Source: Jaltomata sinuosa
Taxonomy: Eukaryota; Streptophyta; Magnoliopsida; Solanales; Solanaceae
Assembly: GCA_003996215.1 (NCBI GenBank)
Contig: QJPP01003106.1
Span: forward strand, 1 to 64,000
Length of the DNA: 64,000 bases
Reading direction: 5' to 3'
Shown here: piece by piece, positions 23,595 through 35,577 of the stretch
Layout of the letters: each line of letters opens with the position of its first letter
Position numbering within the stretch: the stretch's first letter is position 1
The notes under the pieces: generated by a model
The model's input: only the letters and a program-made list of their open reading frames with translations
Database searches by the model: none
What the model was told of the DNA's origin: nothing
Program-made: the position numbers and the translations under genes

Positions 23595-24498
23595 TTACTT
23601 TATTGCATCTTGCATTGTTTCATTGACTATTGTATTGCGTTGGTTGATATTGGTTCCATTAGTGGATCGGGTTGTTTTACTGAATGTGATACTTGGAATT
23701 GGTTCTGTGAGTGGACCGGGTTGTCTAGTTAAAGGTGCTATTGTTGGTGGTCCTTGAGGGGCCGGGAACTTGTTAACTGCTGTGTTGGTCTTGGTTTATG
23801 CCAGGTTGAATCATTACTTTTTGTAATTGTCTAGAGGGGATTCCATGGTAGGTTTGGGCTAGACGGAAAGGTATGGTTATTGGTACATGTTTGTGTTATA
23901 GAACTGTAAGAGATGGATTTCATGCTGGGACAAGGTAGGTGGAGACTTGTAGTCTAGGGCCTGTATACTTGTTGCATGTCTTCCATATATTTTCCTGTAT
24001 ATGTTATACTGTTATATATACTGTTTACTTGGAAACTGGCTGATGATCCTACCAGTACACAATGGTGGTGTACTGATACAACACTTGTCTTTTTTTTGGT
24101 GAGTACAAGAAATATACCAGCGACTGAGACGCGACCTCGCATCTAGCACCGACAATTTATGACTTTCAAGGGTGAGCTTCTTATTTCGATCTACCTTGGT
24201 TTATCTTAGAGTTTCAGTCCATTTGTTTCGAAGTTAAAACTATTTCATTTTGTCTTTTGGGGTTGTATCCCCGTATTCTAGATATTTGGTATTGATGTTT
24301 GGTACAATGACTTTCAGTTCCTACGAGGGATTTTCCGCAGGATAATAATTATGTTTAGTTATTGAATTGTTTGATTGTTAGTTTACTTTTCGTTTGCTGG
24401 TTTTAGGCTGTTAGTCTAGGCAAAGGTTGAACTCTAGTGGTTCTCTCATCCGGGGGTTGGATGGGTGCCACTCACGACGGGTTGGGTCGTGACAAAGA

Positions 24499-24510
24499 TG
24501 GTATCAGAGC
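24499..24510 (+). promoter_or_regulatory. Primer-binding site of Tekay-3, tRNA-iMet
   Basis: TGGTATCAGAGC lies four bases after the LTR end and is complementary to initiator tRNA-Met. Confidence 0.9.
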
Positions 24511-24712
24511 CTAGGGTCATTGATCTCGTTATACCAAAAAGGTCTAGTAGAGTCTTGTGGAATGGTGCAGAGACGTTGTACTTTTCTTCGAGAGGCTATG
24601 GGGATTTAGGAGAAACTATCTCTTCCTTCTTTCCTTCGTGCTATAACTCGATTCCAATTGGTAGCTGGTGATATAAATTGGTATCTGACCTCATTCACTC
24701 TTTTGTACGCAG

Positions 24713-26640
24713 ATGGTTACTACAAGAAATAATAGAGCAAGGCCAGCGGTCCCAGCAGCGAGCCCGGCAGTTCACGACAGAGGTGGGGAAAGGGGCAGGG
24801 GACGAGCTGGAGCAATACCCACCAGGGGTGGAGCTCGAGCTGCTGCTGCACGTGAGGTAACCCTCCCCCACCTCAGGATCATGTGGCCGAGGATGTAGAA
24901 GAAGTATTTGTAGATGATGGAGGGTCTCAGGAGGAGTCGGCATCGGTTGGGGATGCAGGACTTCCTACTATGACATTGGAAGCTTTTAGGCAGGCGTGGG
25001 ATATTCTAAGTGGGTTGGTTGGTGCTGGAGCCATACCCGCAGCTTATGCAAATTAGGCCTTGGATACTCAGCCAGCGGTCACTACTACACCAAGGATGGA
25101 TGTAGCTTCGGGCACAAATGATCTCCTCAAGCCAATGCTAGGCCCAGTGATGACAGGTAGTGAGCATGAGATGCTGACTAAGTTCCTTAAGCTGAAACCT
25201 TCGATGTTTCAGGGTACAGACAAGGAGGATGCCTATGAGTTCATCTTGGATTGCCATGAGAGGTTGCACAAGTTGGGTATTGTACGTCAGCATGGGGTAG
25301 AGTTTGTCACTTTTCAGCTGCAGGTTTATGCCAAGCAGTGGAGGAGGTCTCATGTTTAGTGTCGGTCATCTATCCTATCTCCACTGAATTAGGAGCAGTT
25401 CCATGCGTTATTTCTAGAGAAGTACGTTCCTCATACTTTGAGGGACCGGAAGAAGGATGAGTTTCTGAACTTGGAGCAGGGTAGCATGTCGGTCTCGGCT
25501 TATAAGGCTAAGTTCCATGCGTTGTCTCCTTTTGCTACACAGATGTTGGGTTTCGAGGAGGAACGGGTCCGATTGTTTGTCAAGGGTCTGAATAGTGATC
25601 TGCAGGTACTTTCAGTACATATGACTTCTTCAGGAAAGGGTTTTAATGATGTGGTGGATTATGTGAAGAATATTGAGGGAGTTAGGCAAGCGGCACAGGC
25701 TAAGGCTTTAGCCAAGAAGCCCCGGAATGAGGGAAACTATAGTGGTTCATACTCCCGGGGCCAGCATCAGCAAGATTATCTGGCCTGTCCTATTCAGTCT
25801 GCTCTGCCAGCTACAATAGGTGGTCATCAGGGAGCTCAGTCTTAAGCTCCTAGAGGCCAGGGAAAATCCTATACATCAGCTAGAAGACCTACTCTTGACC
25901 GTGGTTGCTTCCGTTCTGGTGAGTTGGGCCACTTTAAAAGGGAATGTCCACATAGGCAGACAGGTAACCAGGGTCAGCAGCAGACTAGATCAGTGGTTCC
26001 GGCAGGCAGAGGCGGTAATGCTAGGGGTAGCCCATAGGGTTGGCAAGGTAATTTTCAGGGAGGTTGGGGAGACAGACGGAATGGCGGTTCAGGTAGAGGT
26101 GCGGCGCAGCCGGCCCGGGAAGTTGCTCGGATTGATGATCGGGCACATTGCTATGATTTTCAAGGAAGGACTGAGGTGGAAGCCTCAAATACGTTGATCA
26201 CAGGTACTATTCTTATCTGTGATAAAATGGCTTCGGTATTATTTGACCCAGGTTCTACATATTCTTATGTGTCTGTGAGTTTTTCTTTGGGGCTGGGTTT
26301 GACCTGTGATATCCTTGATTCCCCTATCTAAGTTTCTACCCCAATGGGAGAGTCGGTGGTTGTGACTCATGTATATCGTGACTGTTCTGTTGTTTTTGTG
26401 GGGTTACATACTTGGGTAGACTTGGTAATCCTGGATATGGCTGATTTTGATATTATCTTGGGTATGACTTGGCTATCTCCTTATCATGCTGTGTTGAACT
26501 GTAACACCAAGAATGTGGCTCTAGAAATTCCGGGTAAGGATAAACTAGAGTGGGAAGGTGTGTACAGGCCTAAGCCAGTTAAGATAATATTGTTTGTTCG
26601 GGCTAGGAAGCTAGTGGGGAGGGGGTGTCTAGCCTTCTTG
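24713..26640 (+). pseudogene. Tekay-3 gag-protease
   Basis: Gag starts at the ATG at 24713 (MVTTRNNRARP), with an Arg/Gly-rich N-terminus. A one-base frame change near 24862 is followed by a frame that continues to the end of pol. Stops in this part: 25054, 25357, 25390, 25843, 26035, 26329. Gag domain: LTKFLKLKPSMFQGTDKEDA and MSVSAYKAKFHALSPF. The zinc knuckle reads CFRSGELGHFKREC, with Ser at the second Cys, so zinc binding should fail. The protease keeps LFDPGSTYSYVS and DFDIILGMTWL. Two stops align with Trp or Ala/Ser-like positions of Tekay-1. Capsid and protease could not be made without suppression. Confidence 0.88.
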
Positions 26641-28182
26641 GCTCATCTCTGGGATGATAGTGTGGAGTCTCCTCCCATTGAGTCAGTTCCAGTGGTTTCT
26701 GAATTTTTAGAGGTATTTCCAGCGGACTTGCCTTGCATGCCTCCGGATAGAGACATAGATTTTTGTATTGATTTAGAGCCAGACACTCATCCCATTTCCA
26801 TTCCTCCATATAGAATGGCTCCGGCAGAGTTAAGGGAACTTAAGACTCAGCTGCAGGAACTCCTAGATAAGGGATTTATACATCCCAGTGCTTCACCTTG
26901 GGGTGCTCCGGTCTTGTTTGTAAAGAAGAAGTATGGTAGTATGCGGATATGCATAGATTATACGCAGTTGAACAAAGTGACCATCTGGAATAAGTACCCT
27001 CTACCCCATATAGATGATTTGTTTGACCAGCTTCAGGGTGCATTAGTGTTCTCAAAAATTGACTTGAGGTCGGGGTACCATCAGCTAAAGATTAGACCTG
27101 AGGACATTCTGAAAACTGCTTTTCGGACCCGGTATGGGCATTATGAGTTTCTAGTGATGTCGTTTGGTTTGACCAATGCGCCGGTAGCATTCATGAGTTT
27201 GATGAATGGGGTGTTTAAGTCCTACTTGGATTCTTTCGTTATCGTGTTCATCGATGATATTTTGATCTACTCTAAGAGTAAGGAGGAGCATGCTAATCAT
27301 CTTCGTATTGTGCTGGATATCTTGAGGCACCAAAAGCTTTATGCAAAATTCACTAAGTGGGAGTTTTGGTTGACTTCTGTGGCATTCTTGGGGCATATAG
27401 TGTCAGAAAAAGAGGTGATGGTAGATCCCCAGAAAATTGAGGCAGTCAAGAGTTGGGTTCGGCCTAGCTTTGTGACTGAGGTGAGGAGTTTTGTTGGGCT
27501 CACGGGGTACTACCGGAGGTTTGTTAAGAATTTTGCTTCTATGGCTACTCACCTGACCAGGCTGACACATAAGAAGGTACCGTTTGTGTGGTCCGACAAG
27601 TGCGAGGAGAGCTTCCAAAAACTTAAGACACTTCTGACCACAACCCCTATTTTGTCCTTGCCGGTTGAAGGTAAAGACTTTGTTGTTTACTGTGATGCTT
27701 CACATTCTGGTTTGGGTGCTGTGTTGATGCAGGACAGGAATGTGATAGCCCATGCATCCAGGCAGTTGAAGGTGCATGAGAGGAATTACCCGACTCACGA
27801 TTTAGAATTGGCAGCGTTGGTTTTTGCATTGAAAATCTGGAGACACTATCTTTATGGTGTCAAGTGTGAGGTATTCACAGATTATCGCAGTCTGCAGCAA
27901 GTTTTCACTCAGAAGGATTTGAATCTGAGGCAGAGGAGGTGGATGGAGTTATTGAAAGATTATGATGTGACAATTCAGTACCATCCGGGTAAGGCTAATG
28001 TGGTGGCAGACGCATTAAGCCAGAACACTGTTAGCATGGGTAGCTTGGCTTGTTTGGGGGCATCCAAACGACCATCGGCTAAGGATATTCGGGCTTTGGA
28101 GGCCAAGTTCATGCACTTGGGTGTTTCAGATCAAGGTGGGTTGTTGGCCAGCATTGAGGTCAAGGCCACCTTTATAGAGTAA
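26641..28182 (+). pseudogene. Tekay-3 reverse transcriptase and RNase H, catalytic motifs kept
   Basis: Open from before the RT to the stop at 28180. RT motifs: VLFVKKKYGSMRICIDYTQLN, FSKIDLRSGYHQL, FLVMSFGLTNAPVAF, and the catalytic FIDD at 27247-27258, followed by AFLGHIVSEKEV and GLTGYYRRF. RNase H: the first catalytic Asp at 27694 (YCDASHSGLG), then DLELAAL, VFTDYRS and GKANVVADALS. No frameshift occurs. The terminal TAA at 28180 falls where Tekay-1 reads Gln (IDQIQ), so it is a decay stop rather than the natural end; the same frame continues into integrase. The RT itself looks undamaged, unlike Tekay-1. Confidence 0.92.
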
Positions 28183-29634
28183 ATAAAGGCGAAACAGTTT
28201 AAGGATCCGAAACTGGGTAAATTGCGAGGCAAGGTAATATCCGGGGAGTCCAGAGATGTCATGTTAGACTCTTGTGGAGTGTTGCATTTCAGGGAGAGGA
28301 TTTGCGTTCCTCAGGTTGACGATATAATTCAAAAAATCTTGACAGAAGCTCATGGTTCGCGGTACTCAATTCATCCGGGTGTGACCAAAATGTACATGAA
28401 CTTGAGGCAGCGTTACTGGTGGCCCTGGATGAAAATGGACATAGTAGATTTCGTGTCCAAATGTTAGAACTGCCATCAAGTAAAGTATGAGCATCAGAGA
28501 CCTGCAGGACTACTTCAGAGAATGCCAATTCTAGAGTCAAAGTGGGAAAGGATACCCTTGGATTTCGTGGTGGGTCTTTCCAAGATATTGGGGATGTATG
28601 AATCGATTTGGGTTATTGTTGACAGGCTGACAAAGTCCGCTCATTTCATTCCGGTCAGGGTAGATTACAATTCGCAGCAATTGGCTAAGATCTACGTGAA
28701 GGAGATTGTGAGACTGCATGGGGTACCATTGTCCATCATTTCAGACAGAAGTACGCAGTTTACTTCTAAGTTCTGGGGTAAGTTACATGAAGAGTTGAGT
28801 ACATAACTCACTTTTAGCACAACCTTTAATCCTCAGACTGATGGTCAGTCGGAGAGGATGATACAAGTACTGGAGGACATGCTTAGAGCATGTGTAATGG
28901 ACTTCGGTGGTCATTGGGACCAGTTTCTACCATTGTGCAAATTCTCGTATAACAATAGCTACCACTCCAGTATTGATATGGCACCGTTCGAGGCCCTGTA
29001 TGGGAGGAACTGCAGATCACCGGTTGAGTGGTTTGAGGAAGGTGATGTGTAGCCTTTGGGTGTAGATTTAGTGAAGGAAGCGCAGGAAAAGGTAAGGGGC
29101 ATACAGACCAAGTTGCTGGATGCTCAAAGCAGGCATAAAAAGTATGCAGATCGCAAGGTCCGGGACATGGACTTTCAGGTTTCTGAACAAGTATTGGTAA
29201 AGGTATCGCCAATGAAAGAGGTTATGCGGTTTGGTAAGAAGGGCAAGCTTATCCCTCGGTTAATTGGTCCATTTGAAGTGCTTGAAAATGTGGGGCCAGT
29301 GGCTTACAAGTTAGCACTGCCACCTAGTTTGTCGGGCGTCCATCCGGTATTCCATGTATCCATGCTCAAGCGATACCATGGGTATGGGGACTACATCATC
29401 AAGTGGTATGAGGTACTTTTTGATAAGGATCTTCATTATGAGGAGGAACCAGTTTTGATTCTTTCTCGGGATGTCTGGAGGTTGAGGACAAAGATGATTG
29501 ATATGGTGAAAGTTCAGTGGAAGCATCGTCCGGTTGAGAAAGCCACTTGGGAAACAGAGAAGGATATGCGGGATAAGTACCCTCAACAGTTTGAGGATTC
29601 AGGTACTACACTTCCTTCCTTTTATTTTCCGTAA
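28183..29634 (+). pseudogene. Tekay-3 integrase and chromodomain with in-frame stops
   Basis: This continues the RT frame. The zinc-binding region (SRYSIHPG ... FVSKC-stop-NC) has a TAG at 28465 between the two zinc Cys. The core keeps LDFVVGLS, IISDRSTQF and GQSERM, the three acidic residues of a D,D,E integrase. TAA at 28804 cuts the core and TAG at 29050 follows it. The C-terminus holds the SH3-like GPFEVLENVGPVAYKLALP and a chromodomain (VKVQWKHRPVEKATWETE). The natural stop is TAA at 29632. Three stops and no frameshift occur in 1.45 kb. Confidence 0.9.
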
Positions 29635-29683
29635 TTTTGGGTTTGATCATTCGGGGATGAACAATGGGTAAATTGGTATCTGT

Positions 29684-31882
29684 TGTAATGAATGGGTCCG
29701 TCATTACGGGTAGTCCAATCGTGCCAAGTTTTAGAGTTAGAAAACTCCGGGTTTGGGGGTTTGAAGTTATGGGCTAGGCTAGCCTCGGCCAGTTTTGGAG
29801 AGAGGTAGAGTCTAGGGAAATCCGGGTAAAAATGGTTTTAAGTGTCTTGGATTGTACTAGTTTTCCACGTAGCCAAGACATAAAGAAGTTTGAGGGACTT
29901 TTCGGAATTGCATTTGGGTAAGTAAAACTCCTAAAATCGCGCTTGACGTGAAGGGATTGTTTTGGTTTATCGGGGAAAGCAATTGTGTTGCCAAATATCC
30001 AAAACTTGCAGATTTCCGAACTTTCTGTCCGTGACGAGCACGGTCACGCGCGATAGCATCCACCACTATAGAGGTAGAAATTATTGCTATAGCGGCGGTC
30101 AAAGGGCGGTCAACCTACTTAAGACCACTATAGCGGCGTGCTACCGCTATAGAGAGACCGCTATAGCGGAGTGGGGACTGCTATAGAGGCCGATGGGTTT
30201 TTAATGCAGAAATAGCTCCCAAAACATTCAATTTTTCTCAAGTTCATTTTGGGATAAGAGCTAGGCGATTCCAGGCATTTTTCTTCCTTTCTCCGTCAAA
30301 TATTCTTCCCTAAGGTAAGGTTTTCATTCCCCAACCTTTGTATTACATTTCCTATGTGGTAGAATTACTAGGAGGGAATTTGGGAAAGGTTAGAATAACC
30401 TAGGGATGGTGGAATTTGGAGAAGGAAGGGGATTCCAAGCATGTGAGTTCTTGGGTATAGATTAAAGTACATTATTATGATCATAGGTTGTTTATTCCCT
30501 ATTTTATCCGTAAAAAATGATAGAGGTGGCCTGGGGTTTGGGGAAAGGGGTGGGATTATCATGGGTTGCTTGGGGTTTGGGGATTTAGTATAATTTGGGT
30601 AATGTAAACGCCTTGGGTGTTAACTATATGTCCTGTGTGTTGTTTTTAGACAAAGAACGAGAGAGGAATCTGAAACTCGGGAAAGCTCAGGTCAAATAGA
30701 GCTTGGAACATTTCGAGGTAGGTGATGGCTTATGATTTTCTGTGAATGTGTATATTCATGTACTCATGTCTAAGTGATTGTATGCATTACATGGCTTAGG
30801 GAAACTGTGTGGAATATCTAGGTTCCTGTTTACAGTCTGTGATTGAACGATTTTACATGTTGGTTTTACAAGTTGTGTGTGTTCATGTATTTACTATGGT
30901 TGTTGACATTCGGTTGGCTTGGGTACCACGCCTGGTACGGGTATAACACATGGTTGGCACGGGTACCACACCTCGTATGGGTTTAGTTTATTGCATCTTG
31001 CATTGTTTCATTGACTATTGTATTGCATTGGTTGATATTGGTTCCGTGAGTGGACCGAGTTATTTTACTGAATGTGATACTTGGAATTGGTTCCATGAGT
31101 AGATCGGGTTATCTAGTTAAACGTGCTATTGTTGGTGGTCCTTGAGGGGCTGGGAACTTGTTTAACTGTTGTGTTGGTCTTTGTTTATGCCGGGTTGAAT
31201 CATTACTTTTTGTAATTGTCTAGAGGGGATTCCAGGGTGGGTCCAGGCTAGACGGAAAGGTATGGTTATTGGTACATGTTTGTGTTATAGAACTGTAAGA
31301 GATGGATTTCATGTTGGGACAAGGTAGGTAAAGACTTGTAGTCTAGGGCCTGCATACTTGTTGCATGTCTTCCATATATTTTCTTGTATATGTTGTACTG
31401 TTATATATACTGTTTACTTGGAAACTGGCTGATGATCCTACCAGTACACAGTGGTTGTGTACTGATACTGCACTTGTCTTTCTTTTGATGAGTACAGGAA
31501 ATCTACCAGCGACTGAGACGCGACCTCACATCTAGCACCGGTGATTTCTGACTTTCAAAGGTGACCTGCTTGTTTCGAGTTACCTTGGGTTATCTTAGAG
31601 TTTCATTCCATTAGTTTCGGACTTAAAACTATTTTATTTTCTCTTTTTGGGTTGCATCCCCGTATTCTAGATATTTGGTATTGATGTTTGTACAATGACT
31701 TTCAATTCCTAGGAGGGATTTTCCGCAGGATAATAATTATGTTTAGTTATTTAATTGTTTGATTGTTAGTTTACTTTTCGCTTGCTGGTTTTAGGCTGTT
31801 AGTCTAGGCAAGGGTTGAACTCTATTGGTTCTCTCATTCGGGGGTTGGGTGGGTGCGACTCACGACGGGTTGGGTCGTGATA
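29684..31882 (+). repeat. Tekay-3 3' LTR (2199 bp)
   Basis: TGTAATGAATG to GTCGTGATA, homologous to 22245-24494. It has fewer tandem units and a degraded palindrome array. A local duplication of GTGGCCTGGGGTTTGGGG lies at 30526-30585. Confidence 0.92.
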
Positions 31883-33882
31883 ATAAACATGCTTGGAATC
31901 AAATTTTGCAGTTCCGTTAGCTCTAGACCATGGATTTTGGTCTAGTTGAACCCTTGGTCGGGGTCTGGAAGCTTTTAGTTTAGATTTTTCTTGCTTTCTG
32001 TATTTCTGGCCAGTTGAACTTGGAAGTTTAACTTTGGTCAACATTTAAAGAAGACAGCCTCGGATGGAATTTCCGTCCGCACTGTTAGCTCCTGAATGTC
32101 AATTTTAGGCTAGAGGGACCTTTTGTTCTGGTACTGAGGCTTTTGGACTCATTTTGGGCGTAGGGTCCACTTTTTATTAAATCGACCTCTGTTCGGAAAT
32201 TTATCGATTCCATAGAGTCTGAAATGCCGTTTTTAATTGAGTAGCATAGTTCATTTGCATTCACGGGACCTTAGATGTATTCCCGGAGGTCTATCCAAGA
32301 ACTCTTTGTGCTTGTGCTTGCAGCTGGTTGTTGGTTCTTCTTGCATGGAGCAGCGGCGGGTTCCTTTGCTGCACCTACACTACCACTCCTACACTTGTGC
32401 TGCTAGGCAGCCTTGGCAAAGGGCGCGCTTTCGCCTCGTGCCCGATGTGGCGATGGCGCCCCTGCGGAGCCAGGGCCGCGCCTGCGCCAATGCGGCTGGT
32501 AGCCTACTTAAAATGTCTTCTTCTCCATTCCATTTCCTAACACTTCCCAAACAATTTCCTCCATTAACTTTGAGCTCCAAAGCTCCAACTCAGTTCTAAT
32601 TCATTACAAGCCTTGTGGTGATTACCCTTAGGTCCGTGATCATTTCTCGTCTTCCTATTAGTAAGTTTTCTCTTTAAATTCCGTAAATTCTTCATTTAAA
32701 AATTCCCTCTTTTAATTCTTGAATTATGGGCTTTTTTGAGCCCTTCTGATGGTCTAATTCCACTAAATTTCTGATCATGCACTTCTGGAATTGTCAGGAT
32801 CGTTGTAGTATTTTCCATTTCCAGTTTTAGGTTGTGGGGCCCACAGGCCCGCTTTTAACTTGGATTTCAACTCGGCTAAACATTTACAAATATGGGTATC
32901 GTTAGCTTAATGAGTAGAATTCATTCTTGATAGTGTGTTAGCTGTTCAGAGCTTCTTGGAGAAGTTTGGGCTCGGTCGTTGGCTTCCCAGCAACTTTTCG
33001 TCAGACGTCAGGTAGGTTACGGTTTCCCTACCTAAGATTTTGCCTATATAGGCTATAATTGTACTATTTAGCATGTTTGGTTTGGGTTTACTAGGTTGGC
33101 ACCCTAGATCTTATCCATTTTTTTCTCCTCCATCTTATTTCATACGTTCATTTTACTATTTGATCTTATTTTGTAGTATTACCCCTTGTGACCATGCGTG
33201 GCCTTTGTTTATGCCTCTGGACCATAGATAGGGGGATATTTGGGAATGTCCATGAGTCTCAGACATTGATTTTACTACTATGAGTTGGTTATCGGTGTTG
33301 TAGAGCAGATTGAGCTTGTGCAGAGCCACTAGGTTGATTGTCAGCCATTGGGCTGTTGATTGTATTCAAACATAGCATCCTTATCATGAAAAATGGGTTT
33401 TTATGCATTTAATTTTACTACTACTGTGGCTGCACGCCTAATTATCACCGGTTTTCTAACTTTGCATGGCCCTGAGGGCCCATTTTCCGTATAAATGACT
33501 AAAAGTGGGTTTTAAACTGGTTTATGGATCTTATTGGAGTGAAAGAGATTTTTGAAATGATATTTCACAATTCTTCTAGACTCGTCTAGGCCGGAGTACT
33601 AGATATGATTTACTTCTTATTTCGAACTTACACTAGCTTCGGCTAGGCCAGAGTGCTAGATATGTTTTAGTACTGCTTTTGACGCTATACTAGGCTCGGC
33701 TCGGCTGGAGCGCTAGATTTGAATTTTTCCATTGATTTTAGACTCGGTTTGAGTCTAGGCACTTTATTTGAGATATTGAGAGTTGTATATGGTCGTGGAG
33801 ACCTCCAAGGACCTTACCGATCTGTATTAGGGGCTACAGGCTGAGAGTGCCGGAGGAGGGGTATACGGGGTAGTAGATGTAT
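31883..33882 (+). repeat. Tekay-2 5' LTR, piece 2
   Basis: Non-coding LTR sequence joining piece 1 to piece 3. A GC-rich stretch (32390-32500) precedes CTACTTAAAATG (32504-32515), a probable promoter. The motif GTGCCGGAGGAGGGGTATACGG near its end (33848) also occurs in the Tekay-1 LTRs, linking the families. Confidence 0.75.
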
Positions 33883-35577
33883 TGATACGCCCAAATTACA
33901 CCTCCTTTTAGAAGCGTAAGCGGTCGCTGATCAAATATAGAACCCAACGAAGGTTGGGGTCGATCCCACAGGGAATATGGTAGGACTATAGTCGATTAAT
34001 GTTTACTCGTGCTCTTAGTAGATTATTTCCCGCAAAAAGAGGGTTTTTAAAGTAACAAGTAGTAATTGAACTTGGAAAGTAAATAAGTAACACGTGACAA
34101 TTTTAAGAGTTGTAATCAATGGGTGAGATGACTAGGGTAGTGTTCCCCATGAGATCATAACTTAGTAAGGCTTTGTACTTAGTAAACTAGTTTGGTGCTT
34201 AGCATGCAAAATCGGTAAGTTAGGTTCACCTAATTCCTTAGTCTGGCAACTAGGTGAATTTCACCACACGCCTTGGTCCGGCCGCGGGTGTATGCTTTAC
34301 TAACCCTTACCTTGGATCCCAGATTAGCTATTCCCGGACAAGTTCAAGCTATTAGATGAGGGTTGGTAGCCAAAAATCTCCGTTGTTAAATAACTCTTTT
34401 CTCATCCGTTACCTCCTTGGTACGGTAAGTAAGGATAAAGCGAGTTCTAACGTTGTGCACCATTAAAAAGCAATCAAAATGAATGGAAGAACAATACATG
34501 CATAAACATCGCCCTAGATTACCTAAGTACTTTGCCTACTTCGTTAATCCTTCATGGTTCCCCACAACCCTAGTTGTGGATTTAGCTACTCATGTTCATA
34601 AGTAAACAATCAAGAGTTATTAGTGTGTTCACGATCATATACTTACAATAAGAGTTAAAGAAATTCGGAATCTTGAATGGATGAAGGTTGAAGTAAGAAC
34701 AATGAACTATGAATATGTATCACTCTCAAAAACCAAGAACAAACTAATATCACAAAGTTACGAATGTGTTTCCTACAAAATATCGTGCATAAAAACATAA
34801 AATAAAACCTAGGAAAAGTATTTATAGACAATGGAAATCTTATCCTAATAAAACTAGGAAACTGGGCTCGGCAGGAACCACGAGTTGGATGATGATCCAT
34901 CATTTAGAACGACGGTTCGTAGTCTGCTGGAGTCAACCGTGGTACTGGCTGGTCAACGTCTTCTGACTTGAGAAACTAAGGTTGGAACCACTAGTCGTGC
35001 TTCAGAATGACGGTTCGTCTCTTGACTCGTGGTTTCTTGGTTCATTTTTTTTCCCTTCTCTGATTCAGTGACTACGACTCACAGAGACGGACCGTACTTC
35101 CAAAGTACGGTCCGTTCATCAATCCGTGCTTCCTTCTACCCTTTTTCTTTCTGCAGTATCTTCACTCTACGTGTCACAGGGACGGGTTCGTCGTACTGAA
35201 ACGCGGATCGTAGACTGGTTCATCATTTTCTCCATACTTTGCATAGTTTCTGAACATTGGTCTACGTGTCATAGTGACGGATCTATGGTTCTGAATCACA
35301 GACCGTCAAGTGAGTCGTGCTTCTTGTCTGGACTTGCACACTTTCTGAACCTTGGACTACGATTCACAGTGACGGATCCATGGTTATGAAGCACGGACGG
35401 TCAAGTGAGCCGTCGTGTCTGTAGCTTTCCAGTTTCTGCTCAATTTCCACTTTGCTCTAGGATCCATTTTTCCTGCACACTTAACCAAAAACATCAAATC
35501 TACCAATAAAATGCCCAAGAACCTGCGAAAATCCTAAGTATTAAGCGTCGAAAGTTATGTACTTCTACGTCATATCA
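33883..35577 (-). repeat. Athila-2 3' LTR (1695 bp)
   Basis: Plus strand TGATACGCCC to GTCATATCA. Minus strand promoter: ACGGACCGT-type repeats at 34900-35410, then CTATAAATAC at 34818-34827. Confidence 0.92.
35087..35115 (-). repeat. Perfect hairpin in Athila-2 3' LTR
   Basis: ACGGACCGTACTT, loop CCA, AAGTACGGTCCGT (plus strand): 13-bp arms with a 3-base loop. Confidence 0.9.

Larger units (their letters stand above)
22245..24494 (+). repeat. Tekay-3 5' LTR (2250 bp)
   Basis: TGTAACGACC to GTCGTGACA. It holds the CCGCTATAGCGG array (22590-22770) and three tandem units around CCTGGTACGGGTA at 23481-23594. Confidence 0.92.
22245..31882 (+). mobile_element. Tekay-3: complete chromovirus with decayed gag-pol
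   Basis: LTRs 22245-24494 and 29684-31882, an iMet primer-binding site, and gag-protease-RT-RNaseH-integrase-chromodomain in one direction. The flanking five bases are GTAAA and ATAAA, a target duplication with one change. The 3' LTR ends GTGATA instead of GTGACA. Apart from one frameshift near 24862 the polyprotein keeps a single frame to 29634, broken by ten stop codons. Confidence 0.93.

Noticed and set aside
25820..26197. Plus-strand 125-codon open frame
   Set aside because: It is a shifted-frame shadow of the Tekay-3 gag zinc-knuckle region; the real frame carries the CCHC-like motif.
32237..32599. 120-codon open frame with high GC
   Set aside because: Lies in the Tekay-2 LTR promoter-like block; open by GC content, no recognisable domain.
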